A DNA stretch of 64,000 nt from Saposhnikovia divaricata. Lineage: Eukaryota; Streptophyta; Magnoliopsida; Apiales; Apiaceae. Position numbers and translations under genes: made by a program. The stretch covers positions 208,543,178 through 208,607,177 of the forward strand of contig CM071599.1 in the NCBI GenBank assembly GCA_036435485.1, given 5' to 3'. Shown here one piece after another: positions 10,601-20,089 of the stretch (its first letter is position 1; the number at the start of each line of letters is the position of its first letter). Under the pieces are notes generated by a model. The model had not been told where the DNA came from. It saw only the letters and a list, made by a program, of their open reading frames with translations, and made no database searches.

Positions 10601-11687
10601 TTTTGTTGTCACCCGTCTTGACTTCTCGTTGGATACTTTCATCAAAATTCACAAAGCAGTTTTTATTTCCGGTCATGTGGTTACTACAACCACTATCGAT
10701 ATACCAAACATCTTCAAGAGATTCTTCTTGAACATTACTAACAAGAAGCATACTTTCATCTTTCTCCTCAATATTTTCATGTAAAAAATTTGATTCATCT
10801 TTTTCATCATTAATCCTTTTGTAGCAATCTTTTTTCATATGCCCATTTTTATGACAATAATGGCATTGAAAATTAAAAGAATTACCTCTTTCTCTTCCAT
10901 TGTAACCTCCACGAGCTCTTCCTCTTCCTCTTTGATATGAGCTTGAATTTTCACTTGGCACTTTTCCTCTTCCTTGTCCTCGACCACGAAATGATCCTCT
11001 TCCACCTCTTCCTCTAAAACCGCCACGATTAGTGTCTTGAACTTGAAAAGCTTGCTCTGAAGGAGAGTCAAATTGTTTGATGCGTAGCTCGTGAGATTGT
11101 AGTGAGCCCAACAATTCTTCAAGAGAGAAAGTATTCAAATCCTTTGATTCTTCAATAGCGACGACAATATGTTCAAATTTTCGAGTCATGCTTCGAAGAA
11201 TTTTTTCCAAGACTCTTCTATCTGAAATTTCTTCACCATTTACACGAAGTTGATTAACAATCGAAATTGTTCGATTATAATATTCCTCCACCGTTTCTCC
11301 TTCTTTCATTTTGAGTGAATCAAATTCACCTCTTAGAGCTTGAAGTCTCACCATTTTAACCCTTTCTTCACCTTTGTAAGCCTTGTTAAGGATGTCCCAT
11401 GCCTCCTTAGATGTTGATGCTGTTGAAATCCTCTCAAAAATAACTTCATCAACTGCTTGGTAAATAAAGTAGAGAGCCTTCTTGTCCTTCTTTTGATTCT
11501 CCTTCAAAATGTTTAATTGTTGTGGCGAGAGTTTGGATTGATCCTCCGGTTTTTCATATCCATTTTCCACAATCTCCCAAAGATCTTGAAAACCATATAA
11601 CACTTTCATTTGAATGCTCCATTGGTTGTAATTCTTTCCCGTCAAACGTGGCAGTTGAGGTTGTAACGTATTGCTACTGGAAGCCAT
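7674..11687 (-). CDS. Copia gag-pol polyprotein, intact, 1337 aa
   Basis: One open frame encodes the whole copia polyprotein, as is usual for plant Ty1/copia. Order of domains: UBN2-type gag (about 10-205); RGG-rich linker (221-265); CCHC zinc knuckle CHYCHKNGHMKKDC (275-288); aspartic protease with DSG at 331-333; integrase HHCC (H461, H465, C494, C497) and DDE (about D525, D588, E624); a Ser-rich linker (784-793); reverse transcriptase with YVDD at 1022-1025; RNase H from about 1183; and the usual C-terminal VADIFTKPL (1310-1318). All catalytic residues I can check are present. Translation starts at the ATG at 11687, at the head of gag. Encapsidation, protein processing, cDNA synthesis and integration would all be served by this product. 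Confidence 0.96.
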   Translation of the reverse strand: MASSSNTLQPQLPRLTGKNYNQWSIQMKVLYGFQDLWEIVENGYEKPEDQSKLSPQQLNILKENQKKDKKALYFIYQAVDEVIFERISTASTSKEAWDILNKAYKGEERVKMVRLQALRGEFDSLKMKEGETVEEYYNRTISIVNQLRVNGEEISDRRVLEKILRSMTRKFEHIVVAIEESKDLNTFSLEELLGSLQSHELRIKQFDSPSEQAFQVQDTNRGGFRGRGGRGSFRGRGQGRGKVPSENSSSYQRGRGRARGGYNGRERGNSFNFQCHYCHKNGHMKKDCYKRINDEKDESNFLHENIEEKDESMLLVSNVQEESLEDVWYIDSGCSNHMTGNKNCFVNFDESIQREVKTGDNKRLIIKGCGDIPIRTKQGTNYISNVYYVPDLKHNLLSVGQLTRKGHHVNFKDDFCVIKDKNGVLVARVKMTSTKMFPLKIQSESLPCFANIVNDKSWLWHLRYNHLSFSTLSKICKGHMVRGIPNIQKQDQVCEDCIFGKHHRDPFPKEKAWRAKKPLDLVHSDLCGPMRTSSIGGSCYFLTFIDDYSRKMWIYFLKEKSQVFETFKDFKAYVEKESGHSLKTLRSDRGGEYMSQEFGSFLKKHGIRHQLTVRSTPQQNGVAERKNRIIMELVRSMLKTKGLPKMFWAEAVACACYVLNRAPTKSVQGKTPQEAWSRKKPCVSHFRIFGSICYSHVPDEKRGKLDDKSEKCIFVGYSEASKAYKLYNPITKKVIISRDVIFNEEASWEWKNEKESSSIFLDDDAFDPVEEEGATPPTPPSNSPLSSSSSSSSKLPPKKTRTIADLYGATRRILEDEFVDFALYANADPINFEDATKEDKWRQAMNQEIDAIERNKTWELVEAPKAKKPIGVKWVYKTKLNAQGEVEKYKARLVVKGYKQKYGVDYKEVFAPVARLETIRLILSLAAQNKWQVHQMDVKSAFLNGELQEDVYVEQPPGYVKENEENKVYRLKKALYGLKQAPRAWYSRINDYFLKMGFKRCPFEHTLYIKENKGKILIIGLYVDDLIFTGNSHDNIEEFKKSMMHEFEMTDLGLLHYFLGIEVKQDESGIFISQEKYAKDLMKKFRMEDAKASSTPVEVGLKLSKDDDSKYVDPTYYRSLVGSLMYLTATRPDITYGVSLISRFMEKPKKTHWEAGKRILRYVRGTLGDGIYYQKVNDTKVVGYCDSDWAGSVDDSKSTSGNVFFLGSSAITWMSKKQQVVALSTAEAEYISLSLAGCQALWITWVLEDLKHVVKESPVIYCDSKSAIALTENPVFHGKSKHIRIKYHFIRDLVEKGEVEIKYCKTEDQVADIFTKPLRPDIFKELKKKLGMCGNLA

Positions 11688-11728
11688 CTTAAAACAAGAC
11701 TAATAGAATTTTTTTTATTATTTTTTTT

Positions 11729-11915
11729 GAACAGTACCGTACAGTATGTATGAACAGTACCGTATATGAACAGTACCATACAGTATGTATGAACAGTATC
11801 GTATATGAACAGTCAGTATAGTATGTATGAACAGTACCGTATATGAACAGTGCGTTATAGTATGTATGAACAGTTCCGTATATGAACAGTACCGTATAGA
11901 TGAACAGTACCTTCA
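11729..11915 (-). repeat. Tandem repeat in the 5' leader of copia E
   Basis: About ten imperfect copies of a short unit containing tatgaacagtaccgta lie between the PBS and the gag start, in the untranslated leader. Spacing alternates between about 16 and 24 bp. Whether it acts in packaging, translation or structure cannot be told. Confidence 0.85.
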
Positions 11916-12084
11916 AATTTCTGGAAAAATTCTGCAGAATTTTCTGCAAAAAACTGTCTTCTGCAGTCACCTTCCGGCGGCGATTGGCGGTGCGTCGGAG
12001 CTCCGATCGGGGTGATTCTGGCGGCGTTGGATTCCTCTCCGAGAGATCTTCGATTTGATATATTATGGCGAATATTTCAACCAG

Positions 12085-12096
12085 GCTCTGATACCA
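12085..12096 (-). promoter_or_regulatory. Primer-binding site of copia E (initiator Met tRNA)
   Basis: On the minus strand TGGTATCAGAGC begins three bases after the 5' LTR. It is the common plant PBS complementary to the initiator Met tRNA. Confidence 0.95.
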
Positions 12097-12099
12097 CTT

Positions 12100-12371
12100 T
12101 GATGGCTTGAAAGTAGAGATGGAGAAAGAAAATTATTTCTCCCAAACTCTCAAAACTCACTCTTTTATTAAGAACTCTCTGAATTTTTTGATATGATATT
12201 ACATGCAAACTCTCAACCTATTTATAGGCTACATCTCAAGCATTTTACATCATTGATTACATCACAATTTAGGCAACCTACCACAAATTATTCAACATTC
12301 AACACCTACCACATTTTATTCAAAACCTACCACATTCTAGAGAATTTAAATTTAGCTTATTAATTTTAACA
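12100..12371 (-). repeat. 5' LTR of copia E (promoter LTR)
   Basis: 272 bp with TG...CA ends. On the element strand TATAAATA (12226-12219) is the probable core promoter driving gag-pol. Confidence 0.96.
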
Positions 12372-13001
12372 AAAAGAGTGACGTGCCATTCTACGCTGTT
12401 TCCTGAGCTTATGCAGCAAAGCCACGAGAAAAGTTTAACGACAGTTACAGTAAGCATTATAATGTAAAACCATAGTTGCACGAGAATAAGTAATATAGCA
12501 AAATAAATTGAGAAGTGCATCATAAGAAGCTAATGCATACCACCAATTTAACAACACTTGCAACAAAGATAAGATAATTATTCCTACTGGGAACTGGGGC
12601 AATAGGACATCTATTTCTAAATATGTCAATGTTTTAGGAATAGCCTCGACTTGCTGTGGGGACTTCAACCAGGGGTTCAACTGTTCAAGCAATGTTCTAT
12701 AATTCATCAAATTTAATAAAAATCTCCAGAAAACTGGTACCTACAGGGAAAAAAACACGGACACATCCACATGCACTGATGCACATACACACTACAAGTC
12801 TCCCGAAACAGTTTCACCCAAATTAATAAACACACGCACGCATACACATGCATGCACAAACACACTGCAATTCTCCCAAAATACTAGTATTCCCATATGG
12901 ATAAAACACATGCACAACACACACTAGTACTTCGAACAATTCTGGGTGGCACTTTCCAAATTAGATCAGCTTCTCATCTGTCCACCCCAAAACTCAAGCA
13001 G
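12372..13001. other. 3' flank of F-box pseudogene with CA-rich simple sequence
   Basis: About 12740-12915 is rich in cacaca/cacgca/catgca simple repeats. A short minus-strand open frame (12710-12435) has no recognised domain. No gene is supported. Confidence 0.45.
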
Positions 13002-14500
13002 CTAATCGAGCCAATGAAGTTGTGCTTCTAAAGATTTTATAGACAACTGCAACAAGTTTCGTTTAATTCTCAGTTTTTCATTGGGATCACTAACTGTTGT
13101 ACTGCAGGAAAGTGACATCTCTCTAAGCGAAGGGGACGATGCAAGTAAAATTTTAGTTAAATGATGCACAAATCTGAAACCCACTACACCACATATTTCC
13201 ACAGTTAGCAGTTGGTCCAATAACACGTCCTTCCAGTCCAGTGATTCCAAATGATGTTCGATTGTTGGATTTTCAGGATCTGAACTCTTTACTTGAAAAT
13301 TCTACATGCAAAAATAATTTAATGTAAGCTTACAATAATATAAATATATTAACAGATATATCCCAAGCAGCATTTCAAATTTACATATTTGTTTACCACA
13401 TTTCTTAAGACAACATCTAGTTCTTACCAGTGTCACTTGAAGCTCTTGTAAGTTAGGAAGATATCTGATCAAGCAAAGACCGTTTAAAATCTGGCGCAAG
13501 TTATATCGAATACGATACAAATTCAACTTCCTTAAATTCACCATTTTCGTTGCAAGGGTCTTGAACATAGAGGTATCTGGTCCCAATATCTGTATATATA
13601 ACTAAACTTAACATAATATGGTAAACATAATATGCAACCAAGAGAAAGAATAAAAAAAATATTTAAGTTAAAATTTTAGGTTACCTCAATGGTGAAATCA
13701 TGGAGGAAAAGGCTATGGATTCTAGGACAATTGCTTAGAAGCCTGATCAAATTGACAGATTTACTCATGTTGAAATCAGCGCCGGGCAATAAGAGAAGTA
13801 AGAGTTCCATTTGTTTGGTGTTTTCGAGCCATCGCCAATCTATTTTCGAACTAGAATTGATAACTAGCCTTTTGAGATTTTCACAATTGGTGAAGTCCAG
13901 ATGTTCAATGCCAGTACAAAAGTGCAAGTCCAGATCCTTGAGTTTGGTCCCAAATGATATATGAGCAGATATCGAAATATAGCGAAGGTCAGCACGAACC
14001 AGATTAGCAAAGCATCCAGATGCATGAGGGGGACTCAATATCCATTTCTTAAGTCTTAACCCTTTCAACTTTGGAAAATCAAAGAAATGCGAGGGAATTA
14101 AGCAGGCACCATTTTCTGAATTATCAAGTTTTATCACCATAACATCCTGCTTTGATTAGTGCTCAATCCACTGATGGATATGATGGTAGTGAAGTTTTGG
14201 GGGAATGTAGATTTCAATGTCCACAACGGGGCCAGTGTGGACCGAGAGAATCTTGTCAACTAGGTCTGAAAATGCAGATAGGTGTGCTTCTTCATTTTTC
14301 TTACTAATCACTTGCAAGAAAAATAGCTTATTAAAAAATAGGCTGGGTTGTGTTGTCCATTTTGTCCTCCAAGCTTTCGACAAAGTACTTGTTCTTGCCG
14401 CATCATGAAGTGGCACACGATCTAGGAGGGAATGTATCAACACCAAGGGCAAGTTGCTAATCCTATCATCATCATCAAGTGACGGACACACACTCGACAT
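13002..14500 (-). pseudogene. F-box/LRR/FBD protein gene with a premature stop
   Basis: The four-part gene model is exon 1+2 14500-13685, exon 3 13589-13428 and exon 4 13301-13002, with GT-AG introns all in phase 0 and about 425 codons. This is close to Arabidopsis At1g13570-type F-box/FBD/LRR proteins, which act as substrate receptors in SCF ubiquitin ligases. The F-box (ISNLPLVLIHSLLDRVPL) is followed by the ARTSTLSKAWRTKW motif, then leucine-rich repeats and a C-terminal FBD-like end. The frame is open except for one TAA at 14158-14156, where relatives carry Leu in the WI..LS motif; the same frame resumes at once. The ATG at 14500 is chosen because upstream in-frame codons lack an ATG. The product would be a 114-residue F-box stub. 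Re-initiation at 14140 would give an LRR-FBD protein lacking the F-box. A very recent null allele or a sequencing error are the alternatives. Confidence 0.85.
14156..14158 (-). other. Nonsense codon in the F-box gene
   Basis: TAA in the same frame as the F-box upstream and the LRR region downstream. One base change from a Leu codon (TTA) explains it, and no indel is needed. Confidence 0.85.
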
Positions 14501-14639
14501 GCTACCCTGCAATCTGCATGATAGTTTTACACAAAGTATTCACCATAAAATGTCCATTTTTACGCTATAACACTAGATGTTCCAGAGCAAACAATTGTTA
14601 CATCATATCGTACCATGATAAATAACCAGGCATGGTATG

Positions 14640-14709
14640 TTAAGTAACTAGTCGCTCTAAACCTTAAGGTGTTCCTTAAGGTTTTAAAGCGACCGATTAC
14701 ATTACTTAA
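14640..14709. mobile_element. 70-bp foldback element with 9-bp target duplication
   Basis: The element is almost entirely an inverted repeat: the left arm ttaagtaac...accttaagg pairs with the right arm ccttaaggt...attacttaa. The short loop is near 14670. It is flanked by a perfect direct repeat CATGGTATG (14631-14639 and 14710-14718). A 9-bp duplication points to a Mutator-like transposase acting in trans. The element lies about 130 bp upstream of the F-box start codon. Confidence 0.7.
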
Positions 14710-14718
14710 CATGGTATG

Positions 14719-16007
14719 CTACAACAATCGTATGTCAGCCAGACCCAACACTACATACTTCTATATTTGTTAGGCAATTTTTCAGACAGTAGGGCAAGAT
14801 TGTGCTTTTGTTAACCATAATCAATCAACCACACAGTATTAGAGGCAAGTAGTACATATTTTAGCCTACTGTTAGATGATTAAATCCTAATTAAAACAGG
14901 AAGTAAATGAAAATTTCAATAAATATATAGGGATGTTTTTACCTTAAATCGTTGGTGAGCCATAAAATAAAACTAACCAGATCAAAATTCAAAGTGACCT
15001 AAACTTGAAGAAAATATTAACAGCAATGGTTTTGAAATTAGAAAACAAGAATCTCATGTTCATGAGATTGCAGGGTTCTGCACCAAAATTAAATTAATTG
15101 TCCAATAAAATTATACTCGTGTATTTTTATAAGGGATTCATGTGCGTGAGGATGACGATGTTAAAAGATTTTCAATATAAAAATAAGGGTATTTAGGTAA
15201 ATCATTAAGAAAAAATTGATATTTACAAAAATGTTCCTACGACCACTCACTTCATAGATTATTTCATAGGTTATTTATGTTATAAACTCAGGAGATATTC
15301 CTAGGGACAACCTCAGACCCAGCCCGTACAATGTAAGTGATGCTTTATAAATTATTTTAATTATTTTTAACAAGTCGTTCTTTGATTTTATTAACTTAAT
15401 AAGATTATTATCTTTATTTTCAATATTATGACATTTTTCTTTAATATATTAATTATCGTACACTTGCATTCATTAATTTTTTTAATAAGATAAAATTTTT
15501 AATTTCTATCTTAAACTATTAGAAAAAATATTACTATATTTTAAAATTATTTTTTATTGAATGCATTTTATTGAGTGCATTATATTGAATTTGTATATTT
15601 ATTTTAAATTGTATTCAAAAGAATGTTTATGATTACCATTTTATTTCCTATTTTTGAGCCATTATAGGATCTCGAACAGCTATACAATGTCATATCACAT
15701 AACTCATTCACTGCGTGTGTGATGCACGAAAAATTTATAAATATTATTCTGATAATTTTGATTATTATTTTTATTCTATTGTTCAAAAGAATGTATTTCC
15801 AAAAATTATTTATTTGATCTTTCTTATTTTTCTAAATTTTATTATATTAAACTTTTTTATATAATTACTATACATTTTTATAACATTTAAAATATAATAA
15901 AAATATCTTAATGATGAAAGGCATATTTTAAATGAATACTTTGTTTTTCTTTATTTATAATTTTTTTATTTTTACATTTTCATATCTTGTACTCGTTTAA
16001 CACCACC
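14719..16007. other. AT-rich intergenic DNA upstream of the F-box gene
   Basis: The first few hundred bases may include the F-box promoter. Nothing else is recognised; 15350-16000 is strongly AT-rich. Confidence 0.4.
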
Positions 16008-17077
16008 TGATATAATTGTTTTGATGTAAGTTTTCAGAAGTCTTCATTGTGACTAAGTCGAGAACTCCATGAAGTGACTGATTCGATAAGTCCTAACTTA
16101 TTCATTCGAGAAATCAATAAACATCAGTTTGAGAATTCAGCTTTGGATTCGAGAAGCAATTCGAAAAGTCCACATAAGTGCTCATTCGAGATCTCTTGAT
16201 TGCAAAAGTAGTGTAGTGTACGAAGACACAAAAGATGTAAAGAATAGGGGGCTAAAGTGTAACTATTTGAAGGCTCAAATTCTTACAAATGAAATGTGAA
16301 ATCAATCATTATCTACTTTGTCTCAAATTTCTAAATAAGAGTTGAAGCAACCTACAATAGGATTACTTTTTAATTGTGAGATTCAAGGATAGCTCGATAA
16401 GTGCAAAGACTTAGTGACTGGCAAGCTACTATCATATCTTAGCTGAAAGTGACTTGACAGTACTGAGAAGAAAGATTCAAACAAAAGACATCTTTGCATA
16501 AAGCATTACGAGAGTTTAGGAGCTAAGTTATTGCATGAACTAAGTACTAATCGAAGAAAGCATCGTGCACAGACTTAAAACATCTCTGGAATTGTCCAAA
16601 TTTACAAGAAAAGACTTTCAAGACATTTCCTGAAATGGTGAAGTTTCAAGGATGTACATGTGACAAACATTACCAAAAATGTATTTTTCATTTTATGTAT
16701 TTTGTTTGTCTTCATATAGTATATATAATCTGTATGAGTAGCATCGTATGATAAAGAGGAACACTTAGCTGATTAAGAAAAATCTTTAGGTTTCTTGTAT
16801 CAAACTTTATATTTTCGCTGCCATGTTTTCTTCTATATATACCTCAGGTGTCAGGTGGATCGATTCAGTCCACCTGAAATTTTAAAGATTGTGTATTAAT
16901 TTACTATCTTTAAGATTACTTGTATATCTGTTCTCAACTCGAATATATACTGAAGTCTAAATCATTGTGTCTAGTGAACTTACAAAGTTAGACATATCTG
17001 GAAAGAGAAATTGGAAATTTCACTAGATTGTATTCAACCCCCCATACAATCTAGAGTTGTATTGTTGGGACTCAACA
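16008..17077 (+). mobile_element. LTR remnant, SIRE/Maximus-like
   Basis: The stretch starts tgatataattgttttgatg, similar to the start of the LTR of element C. It contains several attcgag/tcgaga motifs like those in the LTR of element D, and it ends in a pattern usual for Maximus LTRs (ttcaacccccc...gttgggactcaaca). No internal sequence, PBS or target duplication is seen. It is probably a worn solo or truncated LTR, and the left border is uncertain. Confidence 0.5.
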
Positions 17078-17129
17078 TTTCCTAATTTGTAGATCTTGAA
17101 AGTAAAGGTACAAAAAATAATCATGTATC

Positions 17130-17570
17130 TATATTTGAATCAGTGAATCGAATCACTCAACGATGATGAAAAATTGCTAATTCGGTCCAAATTTAAGTTT
17201 TGCGTGAAATATAAAACAAAATAATTGTGTGTAAGATTTTGAATGAATTGTATATATATTGAAAATATAGAAAGAGAAGAAACAAATCGAAAATGAAAAT
17301 TTATTTGGGAGAATAAAAGAAGAAAAGAAGTTGAATAAAGAGGAAACATGTACCTTAAACCACCATCGATACAAAAATTTGTTGATTGTCTTTCGTCGTG
17401 CTTGTGCTATATCTTTGGTCGTCTTTTTTCTCGATCTTCTTTAACTGTAAGAGCTATTTTTAATTGATTGACAAATAAAATTGTATATGATGAAGATTTA
17501 TATACTTAAATAACACCATGTATATATTATGATAAGTATTTATATATTTATATAAGTTGACTTAATTTTA
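17130..17570. repeat. Diverged duplication, copy 1
   Basis: Shares ordered landmarks with about 17790-18440: 'caacgatgatga', 'ataaaacaaaataattgt', 'aaacatgtacctt', a gatcttct/gatcttt segment and a following AT-rich tail. No open frame is conserved between the copies. Confidence 0.55.
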
Positions 17571-17789
17571 ATAAAAAAATTTGTTAAACAAAAACTATAA
17601 AAAAAATTACAAGCTGTAATATCTAAAATGTCAAGAATTATTTTATTTTCATAATTAAGTGCAAAATCTTGGATGTTGTCGTAATTGATAAACGAGCTCG
17701 AATAATTGTAAATCAGATTAAAATTGAATAGTCGATGACATGATTGTAATTAAATGGGAGAAAACAAGTGTTTTAATTTTTACCGTTGA

Positions 17790-18440
17790 ATCCAGTAATT
17801 CAACGATGATGAATAGGTGATCAAATCAAATTTAATCTAAATCTAAACTATCTGAGAAATAAAACAAAATAATTGTCTATAAAACTTCAGATTAACTAAT
17901 TATTTCGGAGATCTGAAGTGAGAAGAGACAAAATGAAAGACGGGAATATGTATTTGAGTGATTTAGGGAAAACAATGAAAGATACGAAGAAGAGCATTTG
18001 GGAGATTTAGAGGATGAGAATAATCAAAAGATATAAACTAGAGAGAAAAAACATGTACCTTGATTAAATCATCTCCGATGTTAAAAGTCATTGATCGATT
18101 GTCATCGTACTCATCGTTGGTTCTTATATTTGATCTTTCTTCTCGATCTATGTCACAGGTAAGAACTATATAAATTCTTGATTGACAAATAGACTTGTAT
18201 AGATGCATAATTAATCTTTGACCATTGATATTTACATAAACATACATATTGATTACCAAATTTCAAAAAAATTATAGTTCGGTCATTAAAACAATTCATT
18301 AGATATTTTATTGATCGAACCGAACATTTTCTAAATTTTCATAACTAATATGTACGTTTGTGTAAATATTAATGGCTAAATAGTAATTAACCCTTGTATA
18401 TACTTTATATATTTTTGTTTTATAAGTTTTTTTTTATACG
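17790..18440. repeat. Diverged duplication, copy 2
   Basis: Direct repeat of 17130-17570, about as long but diverged with indels. The origin is unknown. No terminal repeats are visible. Confidence 0.5.
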
Positions 18441-18904
18441 AGTTAATTTTAGTAAAAAATTTATTAAATAAACTTTATTGATATTTTTTTGAGTTGTTGG
18501 ATATAGTATTTTGGATTTTTCACGATTTAATTTTCAATTTGAGACATTTTCTGAGTGGATTGAATAAATATTCCATATCACTGCTGGATTTGAGTATATT
18601 AAAGGGTTTTGGCCAACAATACCACAAAAACATATATCATGTAACAAGAATACCACAAATCGTTGATGGTGGCCATAACTCTATTACGCATTTCATATAA
18701 GAGTAACAATGTTACGCATTTGATATTGGGGTAACTAGCATAATTTTTTTCCCCTATTACGCACTACCCCTCTCTCAAATGCGTAATAGACGAGTATTTA
18801 TGGCCAGTATCAACACTTTGCGATATTTTTGTCACTTTTGCTCAATTTTATGGTAATTATGTCATTCTTTCGTATATTAAATCGATATCGATTTAGATAT
18901 GATT
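18441..18904. other. Intergenic DNA before the retrotransposon nest
   Basis: Contains three occurrences of an attacgca(t/c)t motif (18685-18770) and the inverted form aatgcgtaat near 18780. No gene is supported. Confidence 0.4.
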
Positions 18905-18909
18905 ATTTC

Positions 18910-19521
18910 TGTTGAGTATTGAACACACGAATAGAATACAGAGGGGGTGAATGGATTCTTGAACTTTTCTTGTTCTTGAATCTGTTTGGTGTATGTAGCA
19001 AGCTATCTGTTATGTGTGTGTAGAACTATAAGTGCGGATAGTGAACAACACAAGACACAATATTCACTTTAATCTAATATTTTATTATATAAATATTTGT
19101 TACAAACTGTGAATACAAATGATAGTATTCTCAGCTTCGTTTTCTCAGAGAGATGTATTTTCTAAATGTGAATCTTAAAACTTCTCTATAACTAAAGAAG
19201 TGAGGTTGTATTCTTATAGAACATGAATACAACCTACTTACTACAAATAAGGTTACATGATAAATTACTTTCTAGTATGTCTATCCTATTTGAGTAAGCA
19301 TCCAAACGGCTACAGGTTTGACTTCTTGAAGTTCTGTTCAGATCCACTTCTTTAGCTCTTTGTCTCTTGTACATCTCTCTAAGCTTCTTTGTAGGCTTCC
19401 AAAGTACCTTACAGTTTGTGGTCCATAAAGTGCTTTGGCTTGTTGCAGGTTTCTGACTTGTACAATTTCTCCAGTATTTTGTCTCCAAGATTTTATTCGA
19501 AAAGTAACTTAGTGATTGATT
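18910..19521 (-). repeat. 3' LTR of element D, first part
   Basis: Matches 44259-44876. It is interrupted at 19522 by element C. Sequence homology resumes at 31926 after the duplicated TGATT. Confidence 0.93.
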
Positions 19522-20028
19522 TGTTAAATATAATTGATGTGTTTTAATCAGTGTTTAAGTGTTACAGTGAATTATCAGAGTTTAGCTGGAAGCAGTCAGA
19601 GTTTAGTGTAAACTCTGACAGATGGAAGCTCGACAGAGTTTGTCAAACTCTGTCTGGAGGAAGCGTCTACTGGTCAACAGTGATTGAAGATTTATTATGG
19701 AAACGATATCTTTGAAGATTGGATAGCTATCAAAGAGATCGAGTTGATATAGGAGACGTGTGACAATCTATAATTGATATCATTGTATAGCTGATTATTA
19801 GGAATATCAATTAGAGATTGTATCGTAGCTGTATGTTATATAAATACAGATAGGTTAACCCTAGAAGGGCATCGATAACGAATTATCTTTATTGTAACCT
19901 AGCAGCTCTTTGTGATATTTTACATCACGAAGAGGGTTTGTAATACAAGAAGTTTTTAAGTGCATAAACGCTTTTACTTGTTAAACTCTCATACAAAGTT
20001 GATTATTAATTGTGTATTTGGCCTAACA
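19522..20028 (+). repeat. 5' LTR of element C
   Basis: 507 bp. TATATAAATA at 19837-19846 is the likely TATA box. U3 holds five copies of cagagttt/aaactctg within about 80 bp, including a near-perfect 23-bp palindrome at 19632-19654. Confidence 0.95.
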
Positions 20029-20030
20029 AG

Positions 20031-20042
20031 TGGTATCAGAGC
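20031..20042 (+). promoter_or_regulatory. Primer-binding site of element C
   Basis: TGGTATCAGAGC two bases after the 5' LTR, the initiator-Met tRNA type. Confidence 0.95.
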
Positions 20043-20089
20043 CAATCTGTTACTTTATTACAGGTTAAGATCCAAACACAAAAATAATC

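Larger units (their letters stand above)
7395..12371 (-). mobile_element. Complete Ty1/copia LTR retrotransposon 'E'
   Basis: This is a full-length 4977-bp element on the minus strand. Both 272-bp LTRs start TG and end CA. A perfect 5-bp target duplication AAAAG lies at 7390-7394 and 12372-12376. PBS, PPT, LTR TATA box and one uninterrupted gag-pol frame are all present. The LTRs differ at only one of 272 positions (T at 7569 versus C at 12274), so the insertion is very recent. The gag start (TGKNYNQWSIQMK) is unlike Tork/Tnt1 gag, but I cannot assign the copia lineage. The element lies about 630 bp downstream of the F-box pseudogene. Confidence 0.97.

Noticed and set aside
7761..11122. Plus-strand and off-frame open frames across copia E
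   Set aside because: They overlap the intact minus-strand gag-pol and lack domains; they are shadows of the real frame.
12435..12710. Minus-strand open frame possibly an extra exon of the F-box gene
   Set aside because: The gene already ends in a normal stop at 13002 after the FBD-like region, and this frame has no F-box or LRR similarity.
15050..15069. Short palindrome aatctcatgttcatgagatt
   Set aside because: A 20-bp palindrome in AT-rich DNA with no flanking duplication or regulatory context is not informative.
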